Shown here: piece after piece, positions 1 through 7,587 of the stretch
How the letters are laid out: each line of letters begins with the position of its first letter
Numbering within the stretch: the first letter of the stretch is position 1
NCBI GenBank assembly: GCA_902532475.1
Contig: CACAIE010000018.1
Coordinates: 1-36,483, forward strand
Source: an uncultured SAR116 cluster alpha proteobacterium
Lineage (GTDB): Bacteria; Pseudomonadota; Alphaproteobacteria; Puniceispirillales; GCA-002684695
Length of the DNA stretch: 36,483 bases
Direction: 5' to 3'
Position numbers and translations under genes: made by a program
The notes under the pieces: model-generated
Databases searched by the model: none
Seen by the model: the letters and a program-made list of their open reading frames with translations, nothing else
What the model was told of the DNA's origin: nothing

Positions 1-10
1 AAGTTATTTC

Positions 11-38
11 TTGACAAGTATTGCCTATAAAATAAAGT
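11..38 (+). promoter_or_regulatory. Candidate sigma-70 promoter for the sugar operon
   Basis: A perfect TTGACA lies at 11-16. After 16 bases comes a weak -10-like TAAAGT at 33-38. This would give a leader of about 140 nt before the first gene of the ABC operon. The -10 is poor and the region is AT-rich, so chance matches are likely. I see no other candidate as good between 1 and 183. Confidence 0.3.
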
Positions 39-150
39 TATTTTTACAGATTAATACTTACAAATTTAAGTTTAATTTCACAACGTTTAATATTTACTTT
101 TAGATTAAATTTAAAATTATATGTACTAAAAGAATTATAACAAATGTAAC

Positions 151-166
151 GCTCAAAAGTTTGAGC
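151..166 (+). repeat. Inverted repeat just upstream of the binding-protein ribosome binding site
   Basis: Two perfect 7-base arms, GCTCAAA at 151-157 and TTTGAGC at 160-166, are separated by two bases. They sit six bases upstream of the AGGAGG at 172-177. The near-contiguous dyad is too tight for a good RNA hairpin, so it looks more like a protein-binding site. The GntR/UTRA regulator encoded at 10112-10879 is a candidate ligand, by inference only. Confidence 0.4.
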
Positions 167-183
167 ATCACAGGAGGATATTA

Positions 184-1425
184 ATGATAAATAAAATTAA
201 AAAACTGTCTTTGGGAGCTTTGTTTGCATCTTCAGTGGCATTTTCTCCGGCAACTTACGCAGACACCGCTGACGGAGCGAGTTTAATGAGTAAGTCTTGG
301 GATGAAATTGTCGATACTGCTAAAGGCGGAGAAGTGAATTGGTTCCTTTGGGGTGGATCTGATACAATTAACCAATATGTTTCAGAGTATGTTGGTGGCA
401 TCTTAAAAGATCAATATGATATTACTCTTAATCGCGTTCCATTAACTGATACAGCAGCAGCAGTAAACATAGTGCTCAGTGAGAAAGAATCTGGAGTTAC
501 TGACAAGGGTACTGTTGATATGATCTGGATTAATGGAGAAAACTTCAAGACAATGAAGCAAGGTGACATGGCTTGGTGTGGATATGTCGATAAACTTCCA
601 AATAATAAACTAGTCAATTGGAACAACCAGGCTATTGCAAATGATTTTGGCGTTCCTGTTGATGGTTGTGAGTCTCCTTGGAATACTGCTCATTCTGTAT
701 TTGCTTATGACCCAGCTACGATGAAAAAACCTCCAATGTCAATTGCAGAGTTAATTGATTGGATTAAAGCAAATCCAGGGATGTTTACTTATCCTGCACC
801 TCCTGACTTCACAGGATCAGCATTTGTGAGACATGTATTTTATCATGCCGCTGGTGGTGTTGAAAACTTATTAGGCCCATTTGATCAGGCTAGATATGAT
901 GAAGCTGCAAAAAATGCATGGAAAATACTTAATGACTTAGAACCACACTTATGGCGCGAAGGCAAAACTTACCCTCCAAATTTAAGTCAACTTACACAAT
1001 TATTTGCAAATACTGAAATATCATTATATTTCAACTATAATCCTGCAAATGTTGCTACAGAAATTAGTAATGGTGTTTTCCCTGATAGCGTTAGAACTTA
1101 CAGGATGGATGACGGTAATTTAGGTAATACAAACTACACTATTATCCCATTTAACTCTCCAAATAAAGCTGCAGCACTTGTATTACAAAATGTTCTACTC
1201 TCCGGTGAAGCTCAATTAGAAAAAGCAAAGCCCGCAGTTTGGGGAACCAATCCAGGAATTGAAATGGACAGAACTGACCCAGCAATTCTGGCAGCATTTA
1301 ACGCTATAGAAAAACATCCAGCTGCCATACCAATGGATAATACAGATGGAGCTCTTCCAGAACTTCAAGGTGGATGGGTTACAGCCATTGAAAAAGGCTG
1401 GATCGAAAACGTTGGAAGCAACTAA
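184..1425 (+). CDS. ABC transporter periplasmic binding protein, YnjB-like
   Basis: This 413-residue protein starts with a clear Sec signal peptide (basic MINKIKK, hydrophobic core, cleavage probably after ATYA near residue 26). The mature part resembles the YnjB family of extracellular solute-binding proteins (cluster D type, two lobes joined by a hinge). Early sequence such as VNWFLWGGSD and later ENFKTMKQGD are of that type. It should bind the substrate in the periplasm and deliver it to the permeases encoded immediately downstream. AGGAGG at 172-177 fixes the ATG at 184. The next gene is 77 bp away, across a strong hairpin. The ligand cannot be read from sequence; the catabolic genes that follow argue for a sugar or sugar-like molecule. 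Confidence 0.85.
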   Translation: MINKIKKLSLGALFASSVAFSPATYADTADGASLMSKSWDEIVDTAKGGEVNWFLWGGSDTINQYVSEYVGGILKDQYDITLNRVPLTDTAAAVNIVLSEKESGVTDKGTVDMIWINGENFKTMKQGDMAWCGYVDKLPNNKLVNWNNQAIANDFGVPVDGCESPWNTAHSVFAYDPATMKKPPMSIAELIDWIKANPGMFTYPAPPDFTGSAFVRHVFYHAAGGVENLLGPFDQARYDEAAKNAWKILNDLEPHLWREGKTYPPNLSQLTQLFANTEISLYFNYNPANVATEISNGVFPDSVRTYRMDDGNLGNTNYTIIPFNSPNKAAALVLQNVLLSGEAQLEKAKPAVWGTNPGIEMDRTDPAILAAFNAIEKHPAAIPMDNTDGALPELQGGWVTAIEKGWIENVGSN

Positions 1426-1440
1426 AAAATAATTTATTAT

Positions 1441-1470
1441 TCTCACAGCAGTTATATTACTGCTGTGAGA
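1441..1470 (+). repeat. Strong hairpin between binding-protein and permease genes
   Basis: The arms TCTCACAGCAGT (1441-1452) and ACTGCTGTGAGA (1459-1470) form a perfect 12-bp stem with a 6-base loop (TATATT). It starts 15 bases after the binding-protein stop codon. No run of T follows it, so it is unlikely to be a simple intrinsic terminator. In transporter operons such hairpins commonly protect the upstream binding-protein mRNA from 3' exonucleases, giving it more copies than the permeases. That role is inferred here. Confidence 0.75.
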
Positions 1471-1502
1471 CATTTCTCTAAATTGAATGTTTTAGAAGAT
1501 AA

Positions 1503-2360
1503 ATGTCAGATCGAACGAAAATCCTATTGTTGCTTGCTCCTGCATTATCAATAATAATAATTTTATTTTTTGGAGGTTTATTTGCAGGACTTTTGCGCAG
1601 TTTTAACTACATGCCCATCATAGGCTTAACAGAACCAAATTTTGAAGCATATATTTCTGTATTTAAATCTAAAGAGTTCTACCTTTCATTTATATTAACA
1701 TTTCACATTGCCTTCACATCAACTGTTATATCAGCAATTTTAGCAATAGGCTCTGCCCTTCTACTGCGGCGTAATTTTTTAGGAAAATCAGTAATAAATT
1801 TTTTATTTCAAATAAACCTTACAGTGCCTCACCTAGTTGGTGCGATTGGAATACTTTATTTATTTTCTCAATCAGGGAGCTTTGCAAGACTTGCAGCTGA
1901 ATGGGGAATGATTGCCAGGCCCGCTGAATTTCCTGAACTTGTTTTTGATCCTTACGCAATCGGAATTATCTTGCAATACGTTTGGAAAGAAATCCCATTT
2001 ATAGGAGTTATAGTTCTTGCTAATATGCAGTCACTAGGTGAAGACTATGAGAGTGTAGCAAGATCTCTTGGAGCTAACAGATGGCAAGCATTTAGATACG
2101 TATTATTGCCACTCATTTTTCCTGGTGTCCTCTCAGCCTCTGTCATTGTTTTTGCCTTTACATTTGGCGCTTATGAAATACCTGCCATTTTGGGAGCAAA
2201 CTATCCTGCGGCCCTTCCAGTTTTGGCCTATAGAAAGTATACAGATGTAGATCTGGCAGCTCGTCCTGAAGCAATGGCAATGGCAATTGTAATTGCCATA
2301 TTGAGTGCAGTGATGATCTTTTATTATTTAAGATACACCAGAAAGAAGATAAGGGGATAA
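1503..2360 (+). CDS. ABC transporter permease, first subunit
   Basis: This 285-residue integral membrane protein has about six hydrophobic helices and is of the binding-protein-dependent permease family. The cytoplasmic EAA loop is visible around residues 185-205 (SVARSLGANRWQAFRYVLLP followed by LIFPG); this loop docks to the ATPase. It begins 77 bp after the binding-protein gene, beyond the hairpin, and is separated from the second permease by one base. Length and organisation fit the YnjC half of YnjBCD-like or spermidine/putrescine-like importers. Start ATG at 1503 is preceded by a modest AGAAG. Confidence 0.88.
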   Translation: MSDRTKILLLLAPALSIIIILFFGGLFAGLLRSFNYMPIIGLTEPNFEAYISVFKSKEFYLSFILTFHIAFTSTVISAILAIGSALLLRRNFLGKSVINFLFQINLTVPHLVGAIGILYLFSQSGSFARLAAEWGMIARPAEFPELVFDPYAIGIILQYVWKEIPFIGVIVLANMQSLGEDYESVARSLGANRWQAFRYVLLPLIFPGVLSASVIVFAFTFGAYEIPAILGANYPAALPVLAYRKYTDVDLAARPEAMAMAIVIAILSAVMIFYYLRYTRKKIRG

Positions 2361-2361
2361 A

Positions 2362-3183
2362 ATGATCGAAAAACCAACACTCTTATCGAATAGCTTCAGA
2401 TTTATAACTATAGCTATGTTGATAACTTGGCTTGTACTTCCGCTTATACCGTTGGCAATTTGGTCTTTCGCTAAAGGGTGGTTTTTCCCTCACATTCTTC
2501 CAAAGTACTGGTCCCTCAAGGCTTGGGAATATGCCTTATCTGATACTGCCGGTGTTCTTGATAGTTTATGGCTAACAATTTTTATCTCCGCAGTAGCAAC
2601 TTTTTTATCAATTTTAATAGGTGTTCCTGCGGGCAGAGCTTTAGGAATGTATAAATTCAAAGGAAAAGAAATAGTGGAGCTGTTAATATTAGCTCCTACA
2701 ATCGTCCCAGGAATTGCAGTTGTTTTAGGTATTCATAGTGTATTTATATCAATAGGCCTCACTAATACTGTAACGGGTGTTATACTCGTGCACTTGATAC
2801 CGACTTTACCTTATATGGTTTTAGTTATGTCTGGAATTTTTGCTAATTTCGATGCTGAATTTGAGGATCAAGCAAGAAGTTTAGGTGCGTCACCAATAAA
2901 AACTTTTTGGTATATAACTTTACCAGCAATTCTTCCTGGAATTATTGTTGGAGGCTTATTCGCCTTTTTAGTCTCTTGGAGCCAATACATTTTAACATTG
3001 TTAATTGGTGGTGGTAGGGTTTTAACGCTTCCCTTGCTTTTATTCAATTTCGCTACATCTGGAAGAAATGATATCACTGGAGCGATTGGAATGATCTATA
3101 TTCTTCCTGGAATTATAATTTTATTACTCACCGCAAAACATCTTTCTGGGAGGAGTGCCGTTGGAGGGTTTGGCCAAATATGA
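2362..3183 (+). CDS. ABC transporter permease, second subunit
   Basis: This 273-residue membrane protein has about six transmembrane helices and pairs with the preceding permease to form the channel. Its EAA loop reads DQARSLGASPIKTFWYITLP followed by AILPG, near residues 170-195. It starts one base after the previous stop and its last codons overlap the ATPase gene by four bases (ATGA), so the three genes are translationally coupled. The family is binding-protein-dependent transport permeases; nothing in the sequence reveals the substrate. Confidence 0.88.
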   Translation: MIEKPTLLSNSFRFITIAMLITWLVLPLIPLAIWSFAKGWFFPHILPKYWSLKAWEYALSDTAGVLDSLWLTIFISAVATFLSILIGVPAGRALGMYKFKGKEIVELLILAPTIVPGIAVVLGIHSVFISIGLTNTVTGVILVHLIPTLPYMVLVMSGIFANFDAEFEDQARSLGASPIKTFWYITLPAILPGIIVGGLFAFLVSWSQYILTLLIGGGRVLTLPLLLFNFATSGRNDITGAIGMIYILPGIIILLLTAKHLSGRSAVGGFGQI

Positions 3184-4223
3184 CGCATGTATCAATTAAA
3201 AAATTAACGAAAATTTATCCTGGCTCCACAGAACCTTCCTTAGATAATCTCTCAATAGAAATTGAAAGTGGCAGCCTTACAGCGTTGCTTGGGCCTTCTG
3301 GTTGTGGGAAAACCACCACAATGAAAATGATTGCTGGGCTTCTTTCTCAAACATCCGGGGATGTTACTTTTGATAATATTTCCATCTTGAATGAAAAACC
3401 TGAAAACAGAGGCGTAGTAATGGTATTTCAGAACCATCTACTTTTTCCTTATATGAACGTACTAGACAATATTGGTTTTGGATTGAAGATGCGTAATGTT
3501 GACAAGGAAGAAATACATCAAAGAGTAATTGAAATGCTAGAATTAGTTAAATTACCAAAACTAGAAAAAAGAATGCCTAAAGAATTGTCAGGAGGTCAAC
3601 AGCAAAGAGTTGCCTTGGCAAGAGCGTTAATTGTACAACCAAAAGTTTTACTTTTAGATGAGCCTTTATCTAACCTAGATGCACATTTAAGATTTGAAAT
3701 GCGTGATCTTATACGTAATCTTCAACAAAGTATGGGCATAACAACAATATTTGTAACTCATGATCAGGAAGAAGCAGTAGTCCTAGCTGATAAAGTTGCC
3801 TTAATACTCGATGGCAAACTTAAACAATATGATGAACCTGATGTTTTTTACAAGAGACCAATAGATGAGGCAACCGCAAGATTTTTTGGGGGGCAGAATT
3901 TTATTAATGGAGCATCCAAAAATGGGCTATTTGAAAGTTCTGTAGGAAAATTCAAAATCCCAGAAATTTGCATGAAAGGCAAAGGCATACTTACATTCAG
4001 GCCAGAAAATATTCAAATATCAAACTCAAAAAGCACGCTAAACTCTGTTAAAGCAAAGATAATTGAAAAAATTTTTCTTGGCACGCAAACTAGACTTAAA
4101 TTGTCCATAGATAGTGAAATCATTCAAGTAATAGCCAACCCAAATGAAGTGGAAAACACTGAAACAGGAGTGGAAATTTTTATCAATTTTCCTCCTTCTT
4201 CACTCTGGGTAATGCCTAAATGA
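3180..4223 (+). CDS. ABC transporter ATP-binding protein with C-terminal TOBE-like domain
   Basis: This 347-residue ATPase powers the importer. It shows Walker A GPSGCGKTT at 38-46, the Q-loop Gln84 in VFQNHLLFP, the signature LSGGQQQR at 136-143, Walker B VLLLDE ending at 161 and the H-loop His194 in FVTHDQ. After about residue 235 a beta-rich C-terminal region follows, as in PotA/MalK-type (CUT1-like) ATPases with a TOBE domain. It overlaps the second permease by four bases. The next gene is 40 bp downstream on the same strand, so the catabolic genes are probably cotranscribed. Confidence 0.92.
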   Translation: MTHVSIKKLTKIYPGSTEPSLDNLSIEIESGSLTALLGPSGCGKTTTMKMIAGLLSQTSGDVTFDNISILNEKPENRGVVMVFQNHLLFPYMNVLDNIGFGLKMRNVDKEEIHQRVIEMLELVKLPKLEKRMPKELSGGQQQRVALARALIVQPKVLLLDEPLSNLDAHLRFEMRDLIRNLQQSMGITTIFVTHDQEEAVVLADKVALILDGKLKQYDEPDVFYKRPIDEATARFFGGQNFINGASKNGLFESSVGKFKIPEICMKGKGILTFRPENIQISNSKSTLNSVKAKIIEKIFLGTQTRLKLSIDSEIIQVIANPNEVENTETGVEIFINFPPSSLWVMPK

Positions 4224-4263
4224 TTTCAGTTGAATTAATGGCAACTTTTATTGAGGATAAAAT

Positions 4264-5097
4264 ATGAAATTCGGTATTCACGCAGGCTTATGGATGGCAA
4301 AATGGACTGATGAAATATCACCTATTTTAAAAATAGTTGCGGACATCGGCTTTGATGGAGTAGAAATTTCTTTACTTGGAATGGACACTCACAAAGCGAA
4401 AGAACTCAATAAAATAATAAAAGACCATGGACTAGAAGTAACTTGTTCAGATGGACTTTCTGTGTCAGCAGACATAACATCTTCAGACCCAGCTCTTCAA
4501 GAAAAAGGTGAAGAGCATCTCAAATGGGCTGTAAAGACAACTGCAATTTTAGGGGCTAATAATTTAGCAGGTGTTATCTATGCTCCATGGGGTGTTTTTG
4601 ATCCAAAAAATAAGAAGAAGAGATCTGAAAATTCAGTCAAAGTTTTATCTAGGCTAGACAACTACCTAAAATCACATGATGTAAATTTAGGAATAGAAGC
4701 TATTAATCGATTTGAAACTGATTTGGTCAATACTTCTAACGAAGCAGTGTCAATGGCTAAAGCTTCAAACTCATCAAACATTGGTGTTTTACTTGACACA
4801 TTTCACCTGAACATTGAAGAGAAAGATATAAAATCAGCAATAGTAAATGCAGGCGAACATCTTAAACACTTTCATGTTTCAGACAATGACAGGGGCGTTC
4901 CAGGGTCAGGGCATATTCCTTGGAGTGAAATTAAATCGGGATTAAGTGATATCAATTATAATGGTTGGATAGTGGCAGAAATTTTTGTCATTTCTGGGAA
5001 CCCTGCTAGCTCAGATTTGAACATTTGGAGAGACATCGAGACTGACCCAACAAAGGCTGCAAAATTATCACTCGAATTTATGAGGAAGAATTTTTAA
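4264..5097 (+). CDS. Sugar isomerase/epimerase, ketose 3-epimerase-like TIM barrel
   Basis: This 277-residue protein belongs to the xylose-isomerase-like TIM-barrel (AP endonuclease family 2) superfamily. The expected metal ligands of ketose 3-epimerases are in place: Glu145 (GIEAINRFE), Asp178 (LLDTFH), His204 (HFHVSD) and Glu239 (VAEIF). Supporting residues are His181 and Arg210. D-tagatose/D-psicose 3-epimerases and hydroxypyruvate isomerases share this arrangement, so the substrate is not certain. GAGGATAAAATATG gives a good start. The stop overlaps the next start by one base (TAATG), linking it to the DhaL-like gene. It probably reshapes the ketose before phosphorylation. Confidence 0.8.
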   Translation: MKFGIHAGLWMAKWTDEISPILKIVADIGFDGVEISLLGMDTHKAKELNKIIKDHGLEVTCSDGLSVSADITSSDPALQEKGEEHLKWAVKTTAILGANNLAGVIYAPWGVFDPKNKKKRSENSVKVLSRLDNYLKSHDVNLGIEAINRFETDLVNTSNEAVSMAKASNSSNIGVLLDTFHLNIEEKDIKSAIVNAGEHLKHFHVSDNDRGVPGSGHIPWSEIKSGLSDINYNGWIVAEIFVISGNPASSDLNIWRDIETDPTKAAKLSLEFMRKNF

Positions 5098-5660
5098 TGA
5101 AAAAACTATTTTTTAATTCATTAAAAACTCACTTTGAAACTCTAGAGGTTAAACTGAACCAGATGGATTCAGTAATTGGAGATGGAGACCATGGGACGAC
5201 TCTTCTTAAAGGATTGAATGCCATACTAAGTAGTGACCTTCCTCCAGCAAAAGCTTTTCGCGTTGAGGCAGGTGGAGCGTCAGGTTCTCTGTTTTCTATT
5301 TTAATTGGAGCGATAGATGAAGCATTAGATAATTATAGTAGTTTTGGAAAATTATTAACAAATGCAGCAAATAAAATATCTATGATCGGCAATGCAAGAG
5401 AGGGAGATAAAACTATGCTAGATGCAATTATCCCTGCCGCAAAAGCTGCGCTTGAAAGCCCAAATAACTCAATTAAGAATGCTTCTCTTGCCTCTAAAAA
5501 GGGAATGAATAACACGCTCAATATGCCAGCACGAAAAGGCAGGGCAAAATACGTTGAAAATGCTGGCGTTGGGCATATAGATCCTGGGGCCTTTTCATCA
5601 TCTGAAATTTTAACTTTTTTTTATAATGACTATAGGTTGAAGAATGAAAAAACTGTTTAA
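5097..5660 (+). CDS. dhaL: DhaL-family kinase subunit (nucleotide-binding)
   Basis: This 187-residue protein is the ADP/ATP-binding subunit of a dihydroxyacetone-kinase-type enzyme. The Mg-binding motif DSVIGDGDHG is present with Asp24, Asp29 and Asp31. A nucleotide-loop GGASGS follows at 59-64, then EGDKTMLD. The C-terminal RKGRAKYVENAGVGHIDPGA matches the conserved end of the family. It is slightly shorter than the usual 200-210 residues. No DhaM phosphocarrier gene is in the window, so direct use of ATP is more likely than PTS coupling. It overlaps the DhaK-like gene by 17 bases. The order L then K is less usual. Confidence 0.87.
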   Translation: MKKLFFNSLKTHFETLEVKLNQMDSVIGDGDHGTTLLKGLNAILSSDLPPAKAFRVEAGGASGSLFSILIGAIDEALDNYSSFGKLLTNAANKISMIGNAREGDKTMLDAIIPAAKAALESPNNSIKNASLASKKGMNNTLNMPARKGRAKYVENAGVGHIDPGAFSSSEILTFFYNDYRLKNEKTV

Positions 5661-6645
5661 TAAAAAAGAAAGTATGCCAGATGACATGATAGACGGGTTT
5701 GTTAGCGCCTATCCAAAAATAGTAAAAAAAGGGAGCCACCCTAGAGTTGTACGCAGAGTTTCAAAAAAACATAAAAGTAAAGTATCTTTAATAATTGGCA
5801 ATGGTTCAGGGCATGAGCCAATTGCAATGGGTTTTGTAGGTGAAGGCATTCTTGATGCCAACATAGTTGGAGACGTATTTACTGCTCCATCAGCAGACTT
5901 GATTTTTGAAGGCATAAAAGAGGCTTACAATGAAGCTGGTTCAATATTGTTAATTTCTAGGCACGAAGGCGATGTGATAAATGGAAATGCTGCATGTCTT
6001 CTAGCAGAGGAAGAAGGAATGGTCGTTAAACCTCTTCTAATGTACGATGACATTTCTTCAGCGCCTAAAGGACAAGAGGACGATAGACGCGGTGCTGCGG
6101 GAACCATTTTCATCTACAAGATCTTAGGAGCGGCATCTGAAGAAGGTTTGTCTATCGAAGACGTTTTTTCATTAGGTGAAAAAGTTCGCTCAAATACAAG
6201 AACTTTAGGTGTGGCTATTAAATCTGGTGTATCTCCCATAACAAATAAACCTATGTTTTCTTTGCCTGAAGATGAAGTTTTCATTGGAATGGGAGTTCAC
6301 GGTGAGCCTGGTGTCGCAAGAAAAAAACTAAGCTCTGTTAAAGACTTAGTCACATTCATGATGGATAAAATCCTTGAAGACAGAAATATCGGATCTCAAT
6401 CTAAAGTAATTACTTTAATTAACGGCATGGGAGGAACGACACTAATGGAATTATATATGGTTTACAATGAAGTGAACCATTACTTAAGTTATAAAAATAT
6501 TAAAGCAATATCCCCAATGATTGGTTCGTATTCAACCACCCAAGAAACAGCAGGGTTTTCAATTTCTATATTAGTTCCTGACGAACTAATGTTAAAATAT
6601 TGGGGCGAGACCCATAAAACTCCTGATTTTCCATTAATTATTTAA
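5644..6645 (+). CDS. dhaK: DhaK-family kinase subunit (substrate-binding)
   Basis: This 333-residue protein is the substrate-binding subunit that partners the preceding DhaL. The residues used by dihydroxyacetone kinases are all visible: His57 in GNGSGHEP, Asp110 in HEGDVING, and His219 in MGVHGEPG, which in E. coli DhaK holds the carbonyl of the substrate covalently. The stretch around Asp110 (SRHEGDVINGNAA) departs from the common NYTGD...NF form, hinting at a substrate other than dihydroxyacetone. DhaK relatives that act on erythrulose and other ketoses are known. Given the neighbouring isomerases and aldolase, I infer a ketose kinase making a ketose 1-phosphate. Confidence 0.86.
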   Translation: MKKLFNKKESMPDDMIDGFVSAYPKIVKKGSHPRVVRRVSKKHKSKVSLIIGNGSGHEPIAMGFVGEGILDANIVGDVFTAPSADLIFEGIKEAYNEAGSILLISRHEGDVINGNAACLLAEEEGMVVKPLLMYDDISSAPKGQEDDRRGAAGTIFIYKILGAASEEGLSIEDVFSLGEKVRSNTRTLGVAIKSGVSPITNKPMFSLPEDEVFIGMGVHGEPGVARKKLSSVKDLVTFMMDKILEDRNIGSQSKVITLINGMGGTTLMELYMVYNEVNHYLSYKNIKAISPMIGSYSTTQETAGFSISILVPDELMLKYWGETHKTPDFPLII

Positions 6646-6649
6646 TGTC

Positions 6650-7573
6650 ATGGAGCGCCAAATTACTAAACATTTAGATAAAAAGATATTTGGAATAGCT
6701 ATTGACGCTGGAAGCGGCCTCAAAAAAGCATTAAAGCAGGCTCGTGCCAGGGACGCTAAAGAAGATGACTTACTTACCTTTAAAAGATCTGTAATATCAA
6801 TTTTAGGTCAATCTGCCTCAACAGTTCTAATAGATTCAACCTTCGGCCCAGATCTTATAAAACACTTTCCTACTAACTGTTCTCCTATGATGGCTTATGA
6901 GGCTGACGTGTACCATATTTCAGACAAGGACAGGATAACTCAATTACCTGAAAATATAAATATTTCAGACTTTTCAAAACTTGGGTACAAAGTTTTGAAA
7001 TTTTTTATGTATTACGCTCCTAATGACGATAAAAAAATCAACAAAAAAAAGGAAAGTATAATTGAGAAAATTGGAAAGGATTGTGTTGACAATAATATTT
7101 CTTTTTTAATGGAGCCTTTGGTTTACGATCCTTTCAAAAAACCTGGTAGCCTAGATTACGCCTTTCTGAAACCAAAGTTAGTTGAAAGAGCTACTAAAGT
7201 TTTTTCAAATCCAAAGTTTAACGTTGATATTTTAAAAGTAGAAGTGCCCGTGGACTTATCTTTTGTTGAGGGTTTTGGCGATCCAATTATGAAACAAAGT
7301 AAAGCAGTAAAATGTTTTAAAGATGCCTCAGATGCTGCCGGCGATATACCACTAGTATATCTTAGTGCGGGTGTTTCATTTAATTGGTTTAAATCTTCCA
7401 TCAAAATGGCTATTGAAGCTAAAGTGGATTGCTCTGGGTTCATGTGTGGAAGGGCTGTCTGGTCAGAAGCAATTAAAGTTTTTGGTGATAGCGGAGAAGA
7501 TGCACTAATTGAATGGTTAAATAAAGTTGGTCTTAATAGATTAAATCAGCTAATTTCATTATTTGAAAAATAA
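6650..7573 (+). CDS. LacD/YihT-like class I aldolase
   Basis: This 307-residue protein resembles the tagatose-1,6-bisphosphate aldolase (LacD) and sulfofructose-phosphate aldolase (YihT) family. The Schiff-base lysine is probably Lys196 in ILKVEVPVD. An EPLVYD element at 155-160 and the C-terminal phosphate-binding SAGVSFNWF...GFMCGRAVW region also match. The usual N-terminal AxDxRGS is changed to AIDAGSGL. It should release DHAP and an aldehyde from a ketose phosphate. It starts four bases after the DhaK-like gene, with no clear ribosome binding site, so translational coupling is likely. The acceptor aldehyde cannot be told from the sequence. Confidence 0.75.
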   Translation: MERQITKHLDKKIFGIAIDAGSGLKKALKQARARDAKEDDLLTFKRSVISILGQSASTVLIDSTFGPDLIKHFPTNCSPMMAYEADVYHISDKDRITQLPENINISDFSKLGYKVLKFFMYYAPNDDKKINKKKESIIEKIGKDCVDNNISFLMEPLVYDPFKKPGSLDYAFLKPKLVERATKVFSNPKFNVDILKVEVPVDLSFVEGFGDPIMKQSKAVKCFKDASDAAGDIPLVYLSAGVSFNWFKSSIKMAIEAKVDCSGFMCGRAVWSEAIKVFGDSGEDALIEWLNKVGLNRLNQLISLFEK

Positions 7574-7587
7574 TAATAGGGCAAAAT

